Shown here in pieces: positions 43,201 to 53,190 of a stretch of 64,000 bases of DNA (positions within the stretch are counted from its first letter, which is position 1; the number at the start of each line of letters is the position of its first letter). Source of the DNA: Steinernema hermaphroditum (lineage: Eukaryota; Nematoda; Chromadorea; Rhabditida; Steinernematidae); contig CM059622.1 of assembly GCA_030435675.1 (NCBI GenBank), forward strand, positions 1,984,001 to 2,048,000, read 5' to 3'. The notes under the pieces are model-generated. The model was not told where the DNA came from. It saw only the letters and a list, made by a program, of their open reading frames with translations, and did no database searches. A program made the position numbers and the translations under genes.

Positions 43201-46200
43201 GATGCTGTAAACATCCTTTATTTTTACGATATTTGCTCGTATGGCCAAACCAATGGTAACGTTGTTGAATGCAGTTAATTCTCTCTCCACACTATGATTG
43301 GCGACTTGTCCAATACATTTCTCTTGATGATGGAGGACTGTTCTATCTTGATGGTCATTTTTCTGGCACCTCAAGACTGTGAAATGGCAAGTAATGTATG
43401 GACTTCCAATGGTATTAATTGCGTGACAGTGACTGCCTTCAACCACGTACATCCTTGGGTCTAACCTACTGAACGCACCTATCGCTGTATTCGTCATGTA
43501 TCAGAACATGAGCTAGTCTGAAAAATATGGCCTTGTCGGATCACCATTTTCCGTTAACTCCAACGTTTCCAATTGGTTAAGCACTATAACAGGCAATGGG
43601 AATATGCAACATGAAGATACCTCTCACAGCTACCATGCCCACATAGCGACTCCACGAGCTCATTTCAACTTTAAGGAAACAGAGGCCAAAAATGGAAAAA
43701 ATGACCCTAGGATTCCCGAAAAGTACTACTGCCCGAGATCACACGTATTCAAGCTGACCTCCAAAATGGCTCTCCGTTTTGAGCTGAGCGACACTTGTTT
43801 GAATGGTCGCAGCACTCTCTTAGCTTTATCTAACCGTCATGTGTGCTCATCTACAAATGGCGATAACAGAGGAAACCACTCAAAATCAGACAAAGAGGTC
43901 GAAAATTGGATCAAAACATTTTTGCACCCCAAACCCCTTTTGTTCTATGAACCATGGATCCGTCTTTCGCCCGAGAAGTGGGCCGCAGTTGTTCAATCAA
44001 ATAGTCAATACCGGAAATAATAGAGATGCTTGCATGTTAGGAAACTGCTACTTAAATCATCTGCCATTTTCGATGCCTCAACCCAATATTTCGCACAAAA
44101 TAAGAAGATAAATACTGGTTTTGTGTCGATAAGGCCAAAAATCACCTGGGACATACATCTTGTAGTTGTATTTCCATTAACGTTTGTCATTTATTGCCAT
44201 CTTCTTCGACTATACATATATGTGTGGGCACGTGACTCACATTGTAGCTCCTCCTGGTCGCCTCTTTCGACGACACGTGGCAACGAGTTTGTCGCCTTCG
44301 TTTGTAATTCAAACATTCTGTATACTTCCATGACGACACAAAATATGCGCCACTAAGGGGACACTTCTGCAAAATAGACAGCACTTTTTCAATATAAAAA
44401 AAAACGTTAGAAGGACATGCCTTCCACTTTAAATAAAGGACTGAGACTGCCTTAAGAAGAGAGGAGCTGTTGCCAGGAGGCTCTATGGATACTAAAAGCA
44501 TCATCTCTGCGTGGATGTGATGAGGACATTATTTTTGCAACTCGCAGAGAATGTGAGGCTTTGTGAAAGAGAAAACGTTCTGGATAGACTCCATGGATAC
44601 TAAAGGCACCCATGTAGTACATGTATAATAAAAACGCTATCCGTTCTGCCTCAGCCCGATATATTCTTTTTCTCTGTCTTTATGCATCCTCTACATGAGT
44701 CGATATTTCCATTTCGGAGTGATCGGTTTCGTGTCACTTCCACGTAGTCATCCCCTTATCAGTGGCTGTGCAGCGCCACAAAAATGGTACCATTTCTCGG
44801 AGAAGGTGCGCCTGTGAACTTTGATCGAAGATAGTCATTTGTAGTTGACCAAAAAAGAATCTGCGTTGGTTGCTCTGTTCTAGGGATCTTCCACCGTTGA
44901 AAACCACAGTACTCCAAATGAAACCATGCCGAAAGCGCGACATGTCTGGACTAGATACCAAAACGGTTTATTTGCACAAGCGTAAAATGCAAACGCAGTT
45001 TGAAACAGGTCTGAAGCCAGACCATCGGGCGCTGTCAGCAAACAGTGGCTACAACCATTTTTTTGTTTAGCTTTAACTTTAACTCAGAGTAGAGACAACT
45101 ATAGAGATTAGCTATAGTACTTGATGGACTACTTGACCCGAGTACTGAACAAGAAAACGTTCTGGGTGTCCTGGGTAATTAGGTCTTTAGCGCTAAATGA
45201 TAAGATGTCAACAGCAACAAAAAAGAAGACCGAAAGGGAAGGGACAGTTCAGCACCCGAAGTGATCGGCAACCTCGGGCAAATGAAGTACCGTAACCTGA
45301 GGCGTGAGACTCAGGGTATGCGTGACGGAACGATCCACGGCCGATCGTTTCGACTCGATTCAGCTTTTTGAGTTCAATTTGAGTCTGTTGGACTCGGACT
45401 TCGGACTAGCTAGATCCGAGTCAAAAATTTCGAAAATTCCTTCCCTAGTTATTTTTTTAAATTATAATATTAACTCGGTTTAACAACTTTAACCATTTGA
45501 AACATTGCAGCGCGAAACCGAAGACTCCTCCGTCTACTTCTGCTATGTCTGCTGATCTCCTCCTTCTGCATAGCCAGCGTCTGGATGGTCTCTGGCAGCT
45601 CTTACGATCAGGTCTCGGAGAGAAGGATGCTCGTGCAGAAAACGGCGGTGACAGAGTCCGCTACAGATGAACAGAAAAGGTAACGAAGTTGTATCGATTA
45701 ATTTTTAATATCGCCTACTTTTAGGCCAGCAACAGAGTCAGTGGCAACATCCACCGCCAACCCGCCCTCGACCTCGACTTCATCACCATCGACGTCGACA
45801 TCAACGACCACAACCACGACGACAACCGCTGCTCCAACGACGACAGCGACGACATCGAGTCCCACGACTACTAGACCGTAATTCGCTATCTCCTTGCATC
45901 TCGTCTATCACTTTTCCAGAGTCCAAATTCCTGCACATCTTCGGGACCTTTTCGCCGTCAAGGAGCTCAAACTGGTTGCCCTTGACCCGATCATCCTGAA
46001 ATGTGTCACTTCCGGGAACTGCATGTCCGTCACCGCGGCAGCGAGCGTCCAAGTGGGAACCTTCTTGAAGAACACAGAAGAACTCAAGACAGTCCTCAAC
46101 AAGCACCTCACTGTAAGCGATGGATTTGGAGGAACTGGTATAACTGGAGATTCTAGGCGACTGGCTGGAAGATCGACGTCATATGCCCACACGCTGCGGT

Positions 46201-47167
46201 GATCACGAAGCACTACTGGCGTGGCTTTGACAAGAACGTTGCCGTCAGTGTGATCAACGACGATCCGGAGAAGCACTACTACAAGATCGAGCAGGAGGAC
46301 AACGCCGAGATTAAGGAGAGAGCGTTTGACAGGTATGTGGGACGAGAAATATATTTCTTGCCAGTCCAGTGTTCTCTTATAAGCTGCTTCATGTTTAGGT
46401 TCAACACAACTGAGCTTCATGGCCTCTCCGTCCCCTCGGACATCGACCGCTTCGAACTGTGGTGGCGCAACGGTCAGTTCATCCACTGCAACGCGACGCT
46501 GGCGGAGAAGTTCGTCGCCAACTCGAGTATTATCACCCCGGAGCATATTGGCAACCTGAAGGTGTTCACGGATCTTCTGCTCGCCTCAGGACAGATTCCC
46601 AGCCTGGCATTCGGTACGCTGCTTGGGTGGTACCGCAATTGTGGCGTCATCCCCTACACTACGGACATCGACGTCGCCGTTAAAGTAGCGGAGTACCAAG
46701 ACGATTTCATGGAATCGTTGAAAACGAAGACCGATTTCCGGCTTCTGCGCTATATTGGAACGGTAAGAGTCTTACCACGGTCCCTTGCCAATTTCCATTT
46801 TCAGAAAGAGTACGGACTTGAGATTACCGTTAAAATCCCCGGAACGATCAAAGACGCCTACGTTGACGTCTTCTACCTGTTCCCGCATAACTCGACATAC
46901 GACTGGGCGCCCACTACCTACGGAAAGAGCTCTGGCTGGCTGAGACTCAAGACACTGGTACCCAAAATTGAGGAGCTCTGCACGGGCGACGTCCTTGGTT
47001 TTCTCTTCTTCGTGCCCTGCAACTTCCTAGACGTCATCGTCACCAGTTACGGGCAGACCGACTGGTTAGAGCCGCAAGAGAGCTACTCCTACACAGGTCA
47101 CGATCGCCTCACTTTCCGCGATGGAAATTGGAATGAAACTCTTGACGACGTCATTCAGCATTTTTAA
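40232..47167 (+). CDS. LicD/fukutin-family type II membrane protein, first tandem copy
   Basis: Exons 40232-40268, 45511-45679, 45725-45877, 45920-46112, 46157-46332, 46399-46762 and 46805-47167 give 484 residues. A short cytoplasmic start (MQTRLSTAALRV) leads to a signal anchor with basic RNRR before LLRLLLLCLLISSFCIA. A Thr/Ser-rich stalk (about residues 70-120) probably carries O-glycans. The nucleotidyltransferase-like domain has LASGQIPSLAFGTLLGWYR, the metal-binding TTDIDVAV, then GHDRLTF and GNWN near the end. The family includes fukutin and FKRP, Golgi ribitol-phosphate transferases for dystroglycan; the substrate here is unknown. Exon 1 is 5.2 kb upstream and was chosen because its phase and the basic sequence fit; this join is the least certain part. 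Confidence 0.8.
40269..45510. other. 5.2-kb intron 1 of the first LicD gene, transposon-bearing
   Basis: It contains mariner-like M2 (43176-44086), a possible lone related end (TGCCTCAGCCCGATA at about 44650) and a GAGTC/GACTC-rich patch at about 45350-45420 resembling the hAT array at 38565. ORFs at 41737-42033, 41177-41481 (minus), 42556-42951 and 44734-44961 have no recognisable domain. Confidence 0.5.
43176..44086 (+). mobile_element. Deleted mariner-like element M2 with transposase C-terminus
   Basis: Ends TTGGGTTGAGGCAT and ATGCCTCAACCCAA with TA on each side; 911 bp. On the plus strand at about 43883-44020 the frame reads KEVENWIKTF, then KPLLFYEPWIR, SPEKWAAVVQSNSQY, matching the C-terminal pattern of mariner transposases (a KP-x-FY-x-x-GI step followed by ERW and G-x-Y). 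Upstream parts are shared with M1 but interrupted. It is a relic. Confidence 0.78.
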
Positions 47168-47651
47168 TCTTCGTTTTTGTGCAAATCGGGTACTGTGCGC
47201 AGTAAATTGTTCCTTTTTCCACACATCCGCTGCCGGCATCTATTGTCAAATTTCCGCCAATTGATATTTGGCCAGGTCTTCATCAAACTCGTAAACTCAC
47301 AATCTTTGCCGAATTGCCACCCGGCGGTTCTTTTCTACCCACTACGTGCATGACTACAGTATATTACCATCATGGAGGTCATCATCGACCGCTTGCTGAC
47401 ACTGAGAGAAGATTGGGGCACCGGACGCTCCTCTGCAGCAGCAGACTGTAGACGAGACAGATTCACGTGGACCTCCACAGAACATTCTGGAAGCTGTGAA
47501 GTACAGACAGCAACGAAAGGCAGACAACGTGCGCTACAGTAATCCCCAATCAACACCACAGGGAAAAGGGCGGGAATGCAGGAAAAATCGGACAGCGAGA
47601 CGTCTAGAGCGTCAGCTGTCTTTTCTTTTGGCAGAGGTCGTCATTGGCGCC
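47168..47651. other. Spacer between tandem LicD genes, carrying an inverted repeat copy
   Basis: Positions 47381-47590 match the reverse complement of 56690-56885 closely (GCTCCTCTGCAGCAGC, AGACGAGACAGAT, CACGTGGA, ACAGACAGCAACGAAA, AATCCCCAATCAACACCACAGG). The promoter of the second LicD gene would overlap this repeat. Confidence 0.6.
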
Positions 47652-49239
47652 ATGGGTCGTTCAATCGAGCAGCCGCTTCTCCCGGTCGATATTTGCACCG
47701 GGTTCACAAAAGGTAGTTCGAATGTCTACGATTGTCCATGCTTGTTTTCCCTCTTTCAGTGCGGTGTCGTAAGTATTCTTTGTTCATTTATTCCGCGATT
47801 ATTCTTCTCCTGATCGTGTGCGTTCTCGTCTTCACTTTTGGTGGCTCTCCTCGTTCTCCAGCAAGAGCTCCATGTGCTCCAAAAAATCGGATTCGCACAA
47901 ATGTCAGGTAAACAGGTTACAAGGAGACGGTTTCCAAAACAGCAGCTCTTTTAGGCCGAAAATCCCCGTCCATTTGAAACAGATGTTCGCTGTCAAAGAG
48001 CTAAAGTTGGTGGCACTTGATCCATCTCTTTTGAACTGCGCTACGACGGCGAAATGTACGTCAGTGCGAGCTTCTCCATGTGTGCACATCGGTACGTGGC
48101 TAAATAGCACGACACATTTTGTAGATATTTTCCGCCAACACATTGATGTGAGTTTTTTCATTTGTCCTTCCCGTGGTTTTCCAAGATTCTGTTTCTACTC
48201 CACAACAGACTAAACCATAGTATCAAGCTATGAACGTCAACGTCATTTCAGGGGTCAGATTGGAAGGTAGAGACGATGTCCAAGTACACAGCTGTGATCA
48301 CGAAACACCACTGGAAGGGATTCGAGAAACAAGTGATCGTCAGCGTGATTCAAGACGATCCAACGAAGAGCTACCTAAAGATTCTGCTAGAGCAAGAGAA
48401 TGAAATCGTCGAAAAGGCTTTTGACAGGCATGTGTAAAACCACCTCGTGCAGTGCTAACTCAGATTTAGATTTGAGCCAATGGATCACCATGGAATCATC
48501 ATGCCTTCTGACCCTTCGCGTTTCCTTATCTGGTGGAGCAACAATCGTTTCATTCACTGCAACGCGACGCTGGCGGAGAAGTTCGCCGCTAACTCGACTA
48601 TCATCACCGCGGAGCATATTGGCAATCTGAAGGTGTTCACGGATCTTCTGCTCGCCTCAGGACAGATTCCCAGCCTGGCATACGGTACGCTGCTTGGGTG
48701 GTACCGCAATTGTGGCGTCATCCCCTACACTACGGACATCGACGTCGCCGTTAAAGTAGCGGAGTACCAAGACGATTTCATGGAATCGTTGAAAACAAGG
48801 ACCGATTTCCGGCTTCTGCGCTATATCGGAATGGTATCATTTCGCATTTCGATCTCGTTGTTTTAATGGCTTTTAGGAAGAGTACGGTCTTGAGATGACT
48901 GTAAAGATACCCGGGACAGTCAATAACACATATGTGGACGTTTTCTATATGTTCCCAGAAAACTCGACGTTCGACTGGACGCCCATCACCTACGATAAGA
49001 GCTCTGGCTGGGCGAGACTAAAAACGCTGATACCGAAAATTAAGGAGCTGTGCACGGGTGACGTCCTTGGTTTTCTCTTCTTTGTGCCTTGCAACTTCTT
49101 GGACGTCATCGTCACCAGCTACGGACAGACCGACTGGTTAGAGCCGCAAGAGAACTTCATGTACACAGGTCACGATCGCCTTACCTTCGAGGATGGAAAT
49201 TGGAATAAAAATCTTGACGACGTCATTCAGACGTTTTAA
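47652..49239 (+). CDS. LicD/fukutin-family type II membrane protein, second tandem copy
   Basis: Exons 47652-47712, 47760-47907, 47955-48147, 48252-48427, 48470-48833 and 48877-49239 give 434 residues. A cytoplasmic start (MGRSIEQPLLPVD) leads to a signal anchor (AIILLLIVCVLVF). The stalk is short and Pro/Arg-rich, lacking the Thr-rich exon of the first copy. The catalytic domain keeps TLLGWYR and TTDIDVAV. The last three exons have exactly the same lengths as in the first copy (176, 364, 363), so the genes are tandem duplicates. The intron at 48428-48469 has a GC donor where the paralogue has GT (GACAGGCATGTG versus GACAGGTATGTG). Part of the 364-nt exon is nearly identical in both genes while flanks differ. 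Confidence 0.85.
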
Positions 49240-49606
49240 GCTTCCTTTTTGTGCAAATCGGGTACTGTGTTAAAAAAGGTTGTACTGTATCGCTTGTGGG
49301 CAAAGTAATTGTTGCATTGTTCATAAAATCAACCATAATACCTGTAACCGTCACCAGTTACGAGCACCCTTATCACTTAGATTATCACGACCAGAAAACT
49401 TGTTCACTCTGTGCGCTCACTCTGCAAGAATTTATCCCACTCACACGGTACAATAAGTACATACACGATACAGATTTCGTGGAACATTCTGGAATGTCTA
49501 CTTTGCAAAATGGGGCAAACAGAGAAGCATAAAAGGTACTCGTTACAGATCGTGTGCACGCATCCATCGGTTTGCTGTTCGCTACCGCGAAGAATCCTCC
49601 ACCGTT
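49240..49606. other. Intergenic; no gene recognised
   Basis: Between the second LicD gene and the gene starting at 49607. Positions 49472-49510 (GTGGAACATTCTGGAA) weakly resemble part of the repeat at 47475. No coding support. Confidence 0.4.
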
Positions 49607-51073
49607 ATGGACTCACTCCACCGTGCTATCGTCGAAGACCTGCTTCTCCGTGTCAAAAAGACCCGCTACCGCCTACTCATCACGTACCCCAAAGCCCCCG
49701 AGTGCCGCACCATGCTCCAGAGCCTCATCTCAAGGGTAGCCAACTCTCACGATGGCTGCAACGAAGCTGCGCTCTACAAGACGTGGGAAGACATCGCACC
49801 GCGGAACCGCGGTCGACTGAAGGAGGATTTCACCAAGCAGAAGCCCCTGATCGGGCAAATGATTCGCTGCTACGCTCGTTGTTGCCAAAAAATGCCTGGT
49901 ATGAAATCTGCTCTGGAGTTCCTGTAGATATGATGAGATTTCAGCGAAGAAACGAAAAGAGGGACCGAAGAACCAGATTGAAGTTGTTGTTATCAGCGAT
50001 TCCGAACAGAGTATCGAAGATGGAGACTTGGGAAACGGTAGAGTTCAGAGACATATCGGAAAGCTTTCGGAAAGCGATTCGGAGCCATGCAGTGTCGCTA
50101 ATGGCGAGCATCCAGTTTCCTCATCAAACAACCAGTCGGACTTGGATTCGGATTGCAGTGTGCAGAGTAAGGTTTCTGTTCATAAAAACGATCCTAATCC
50201 ACCCGTTTGCAGTAATTTCTCCACCCTGTCATCCGTGTAATTCAGGCTCAATTTCACCTGATGAAGCAGACAATTCTGGTAGCTCTCATCTTCTTATTTT
50301 TATGAATGAACTTTCTCAATATTTCAGAAGAAGGAGTGCAGTTCGGGGAGCTCATCGTTGACGGAGAATTCGCGGATTACTACGCAACTAGCGCCACACA
50401 GTTCAGGATGGAATTCTCGCTCCTTACCGATGCCACGCGTAGTCATCGCCTACTTAGCCGCTACTTCGTCGACAGTTGTGCCCCCCGCGATCCACCGAAG
50501 GAGGTGTCCCTTGTAGTCGCAGCCTACGTTGACAAGCTCTTCGACAGCACTTCCGCCGAGTGTCCAAGCATCGAAGGAGACGTTGAAGATATTGTCTACG
50601 TCGGGGGTTACAACATGGCCGCCTTCAGGCAGGAGATGCCCACCTCCGGACGGCATCTGCGGGCCGAATCCCTCGAGGAACTCATGGACGTTGTGCTTCA
50701 GTACAGACCAAGGAAAAAATCCTTAGACGTATTCGTCGAGGTGCCCGAGGACCTTCGCCGCCGAGAAGTCAACGCCGAACGGCACGCCGAAATCTTCGCG
50801 TGGATTGTCGCCTTCTTCGCTGCCGCCCACCCCGAAGTCCACGTTGTCGTCCTGGCGCCGCTTCACGAAGACACACGCCGACTCAGCTTCGACACAACCG
50901 TCAACTACTTCGAAAAGCTGAAGCAGCTCCGAACGCTGAAGAATGTTCGCGTCCTCTACTCGCAGAACTATGTAAAGAAGATGAGCGCCTTCATGGACGA
51001 CGAGGGACGGTTGAAGAACGTCACTGCCATTGGTAAGGCCTTTCGGCTTATCGAGAAAGAGATGAAGTCATGA
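49607..51073 (+). CDS. Two-domain hypothetical protein with a nuclear-type basic/acidic linker, copy A
   Basis: Exons 49607-49898, 49945-50166, 50213-50278 and 50328-51073 give 441 residues. The first 97 residues form an all-helix-like domain with WEDIAPRNRGRLKEDF and IGQMIRCYARCC. A linker with KKRKEGPKNQ (nuclear-signal-like) and Ser/Asp-rich parts follows. The C-terminal 245 residues are a mixed domain: GVQFGELIVDGEFADYY, DIVYVGGYNMAAF, SLDVFVEVPEDL, VHVVVLAPLHEDTRR, and VLYSQNYVKKM. The alternating hydrophobic strands and helices suggest an alpha/beta fold; an SGNH-hydrolase-like fold is possible but no catalytic set is clear. A second copy lies inverted at 62658-64000. Function unknown. 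Confidence 0.72.
50336..51073 (+). repeat. Near-identical inverted segment, partner of 62660-63397
   Basis: The C-terminal exons of the two copies match almost base for base (for example TTCGAAAAGCTGAAGCAGCTC is identical), with scattered single changes mostly near the 3' end. Similarity starts sharply at GAAGAAGGAGTGCAGTTCGG; upstream exons are diverged in both protein and DNA. The arms are about 11.6 kb apart and face each other. Confidence 0.85.
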
Positions 51074-51368
51074 AGATGATTTATGTAATGAGTATCTATC
51101 TTATCTCATAAAAACAGCGTAAAACTAGTTATCCTATCACTACTTACTACTTATCGTTCATGAATAAACTTAACAATACCAGTGATCTTCAGCTTGAAGT
51201 TGAATTCCGACGAAGAAATGGTAAATTCACCGCATTCTTCTCATTCAAGGGATGACTTTTCTCTCAACACGAAAAAACGCGGTGTTGACCTCTCAAATCA
51301 TATTGTGACTTTCACACATTGTTGCCATCCGAAATACTCAATCCGTAGCGGCCTCATTCCGGCGTCCA

Positions 51369-51797
51369 ATGATGGCCTCCTCACTCCACCACTCCGTCGC
51401 CACCTGCGTTGATCTCCTGATGGACGCCACCGTGTCGTCGGACACCGTCGAAAGCATTCTGAAGTGGGTCGGAGCACATCGTAGCGAGCTGTCGGCCAAG
51501 GATGCGTTCCTCGCCCTCGAAGGCATCCGAAAACACGAGGAGAATCCCCTGGCAGCGGAGTTGATCGTCTTCTTCGAGGAGCAGTTTGGCGAGAACGTCG
51601 AAGACGTCTGCGAGTCGGAGCGGGTCATCGGAGCGCTGAAGGCAGAGCTGGCGAAGAAGCACGCCGAGTTGGAGAATCAGAAGGCGTTCAACGCGAAGCT
51701 CCTGGAGTTGCTGGCGAAGAAGGAAAAAGAAAACATCGAGCTCCTGCAGAAGGACATCGAGCGCAGCGAGCTGAAGAGTACCGTAACCGAAAACTAG
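51369..51797 (+). CDS. Small coiled-coil protein
   Basis: A single-exon ORF of 142 residues starting MMASSLHHS, with codon use and GC content like the neighbouring genes. Residues 1-85 look helical and globular (ATCVDLLMDATVSSD, SELSAKDAFLALEGI, ELIVFFEEQFGENVED). Residues 88-130 form a strong coiled coil with heptad-spaced Leu/Ala (ALKAELAKKHAELENQKAF, LLELLAKKEKENIELLQ). No family is recognised. The minus-strand frame here (51381-51983) is a shadow. The start could also be the second Met. Confidence 0.6.
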   Translation: MMASSLHHSVATCVDLLMDATVSSDTVESILKWVGAHRSELSAKDAFLALEGIRKHEENPLAAELIVFFEEQFGENVEDVCESERVIGALKAELAKKHAELENQKAFNAKLLELLAKKEKENIELLQKDIERSELKSTVTEN

Positions 51798-52087
51798 ACT
51801 GTGTGTTCTGTGTAAGCGGCTGATAAAGACCTTTGAATGTTTGCCATCACCGTACAGTACCGTAATCGTAGACCTAGTCTCGCGCTGCTGCAAGAAGGCC
51901 GCAGATCCAGAGTGAGAGACGAGACTGTCTAGTCTATTCGAACGCTTCGCGAATCTTCTTCCACCATTCCAGACATTCAGCACATCTGCATTCCCATTTT
52001 AGTCGACCGGTCAGCTCCCTCCCAGTGTGGTCGACGTGTTGTTGAGATCAAGTCGACGGCTTTGTTGCTAACCGCACTCTGACCAAT

Positions 52088-52854
52088 ATGACTTCCACGC
52101 TCGCCATCGCGGTATGTACCCATTGTTCTACTCACCGCTCTGTGGTTAACTATTGTAGGTGGTTAACTCGATCGTTGTCGTCGGTGCCGTCGTCTTCTTC
52201 CCGTCACTCGGTTGTTCGAAGAAGCCGAAACAGAGCAAGCAAACCGCGAAAGCGCCGCCGAAGCCGCCGGGGATGCCCGATCAGAAGGTGTGATCTTTCA
52301 CATTCTAGTGGCTGGTGCATACTTTTCTGTTGCAGGGTCCAGCGTTAACAGCCAGCTCACGTATGAAACCGACAGGACCAATGGCGGCCCCCTCTGCAGA
52401 CGCCAAGAAGCAAGCAGAAACACAAGCGAAGAACGCCGATGGAAAAGAGAAAGCGCCAGAGGAGAAGCGGGACAGCAAAATGACGAACGACCAGAAGACA
52501 CCAGCCCAGAGCAAAGTGGATGTTGTAGCCGGCTCAAAGGAAAAGGTAAAGTCGACGGTGCAGAAGAACGACGACAAAAAAGCGGCAGCGAAGGGCAAGG
52601 AGCCCGAGGAAATGAAGGATCCACAACCGGGCGAAGAACTGAAAGAAGAGAAGAAGCACGAGGACGAGTATCCGGATATAAAAGAGCCGACCCAGTCGAT
52701 GAAGAAGCGGAGAGAGGTGGAACTGGAAAAAGAGAAGCGCGAAGGAATCGAGAAAGGAATCTATCAGTCGAAATCCGACGAAGACGACACGCTGGAGCCG
52801 ATCAAGAGTCTGAAAGAAGAACGTTCCGAGGATGTATCGAAGTCGAAAAAATAG
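52088..52854 (+). CDS. One-helix membrane protein with a long Lys/Glu-rich tail
   Basis: Exons 52088-52111, 52159-52287 and 52336-52854 give 223 residues. The N-terminus MTSTLAIAVVNSIVVVGAVV followed by FFPSLGCSKKPKQ is one membrane helix ending at a Cys and a basic patch; it could be a signal anchor with a palmitoylated Cys. The remaining 170 residues are hydrophilic, rich in Lys, Glu and Ala, with proline-rich APPKPPGMP at the start, and are likely disordered. Small nematode proteins with a similar start are known to me only as uncharacterised. AATAAAG at 52894 may be the poly(A) signal. The long minus-strand frames here are shadows of the low-complexity tail. Confidence 0.68.
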
Positions 52855-53190
52855 TTCAAATGTTGCAGATCTTCTATTTCTCGCGTAGTAATTAATAAAG
52901 TTGAACATATTGGTTGGTTGCAAATGAACCGCCCTCCAAAATGTTTGCAAATCGAAATGAGTCGATCTGCAGGATTCGATTTTCCCGCCCAAATTTTTGG
53001 CCATATTTTGGAGTTTTAGATAACACTGAAAATGTTTTTTAGATCTTATGGATCAATCGATAGCGATTAGCCTCGGCCATTTTTTGTTTGCCGTCGGCTC
53101 TTCGGTCCGCGCGAGGAGGTCAATCTCGGCAAACAAACACTCCTCGGCGCTCCTTTAGCCAACGACTAGCCACCGTGCCAATTGAGCGCC

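Noticed and set aside
44645..44665. Third mariner element
   Set aside because: TGCCTCAGCCCGATA resembles one end of M2 but no partner end was found.
45511..49239. LicD genes as bacterial contamination
   Set aside because: They have many spliceosomal introns, a signal anchor and fukutin-type layout common in animals.
52298..53004. Minus-strand hydrophobic ORFs (multi-pass membrane proteins)
   Set aside because: They are the complement of Lys/Glu codons of the plus-strand gene, which reads as Leu/Phe-rich in antisense.
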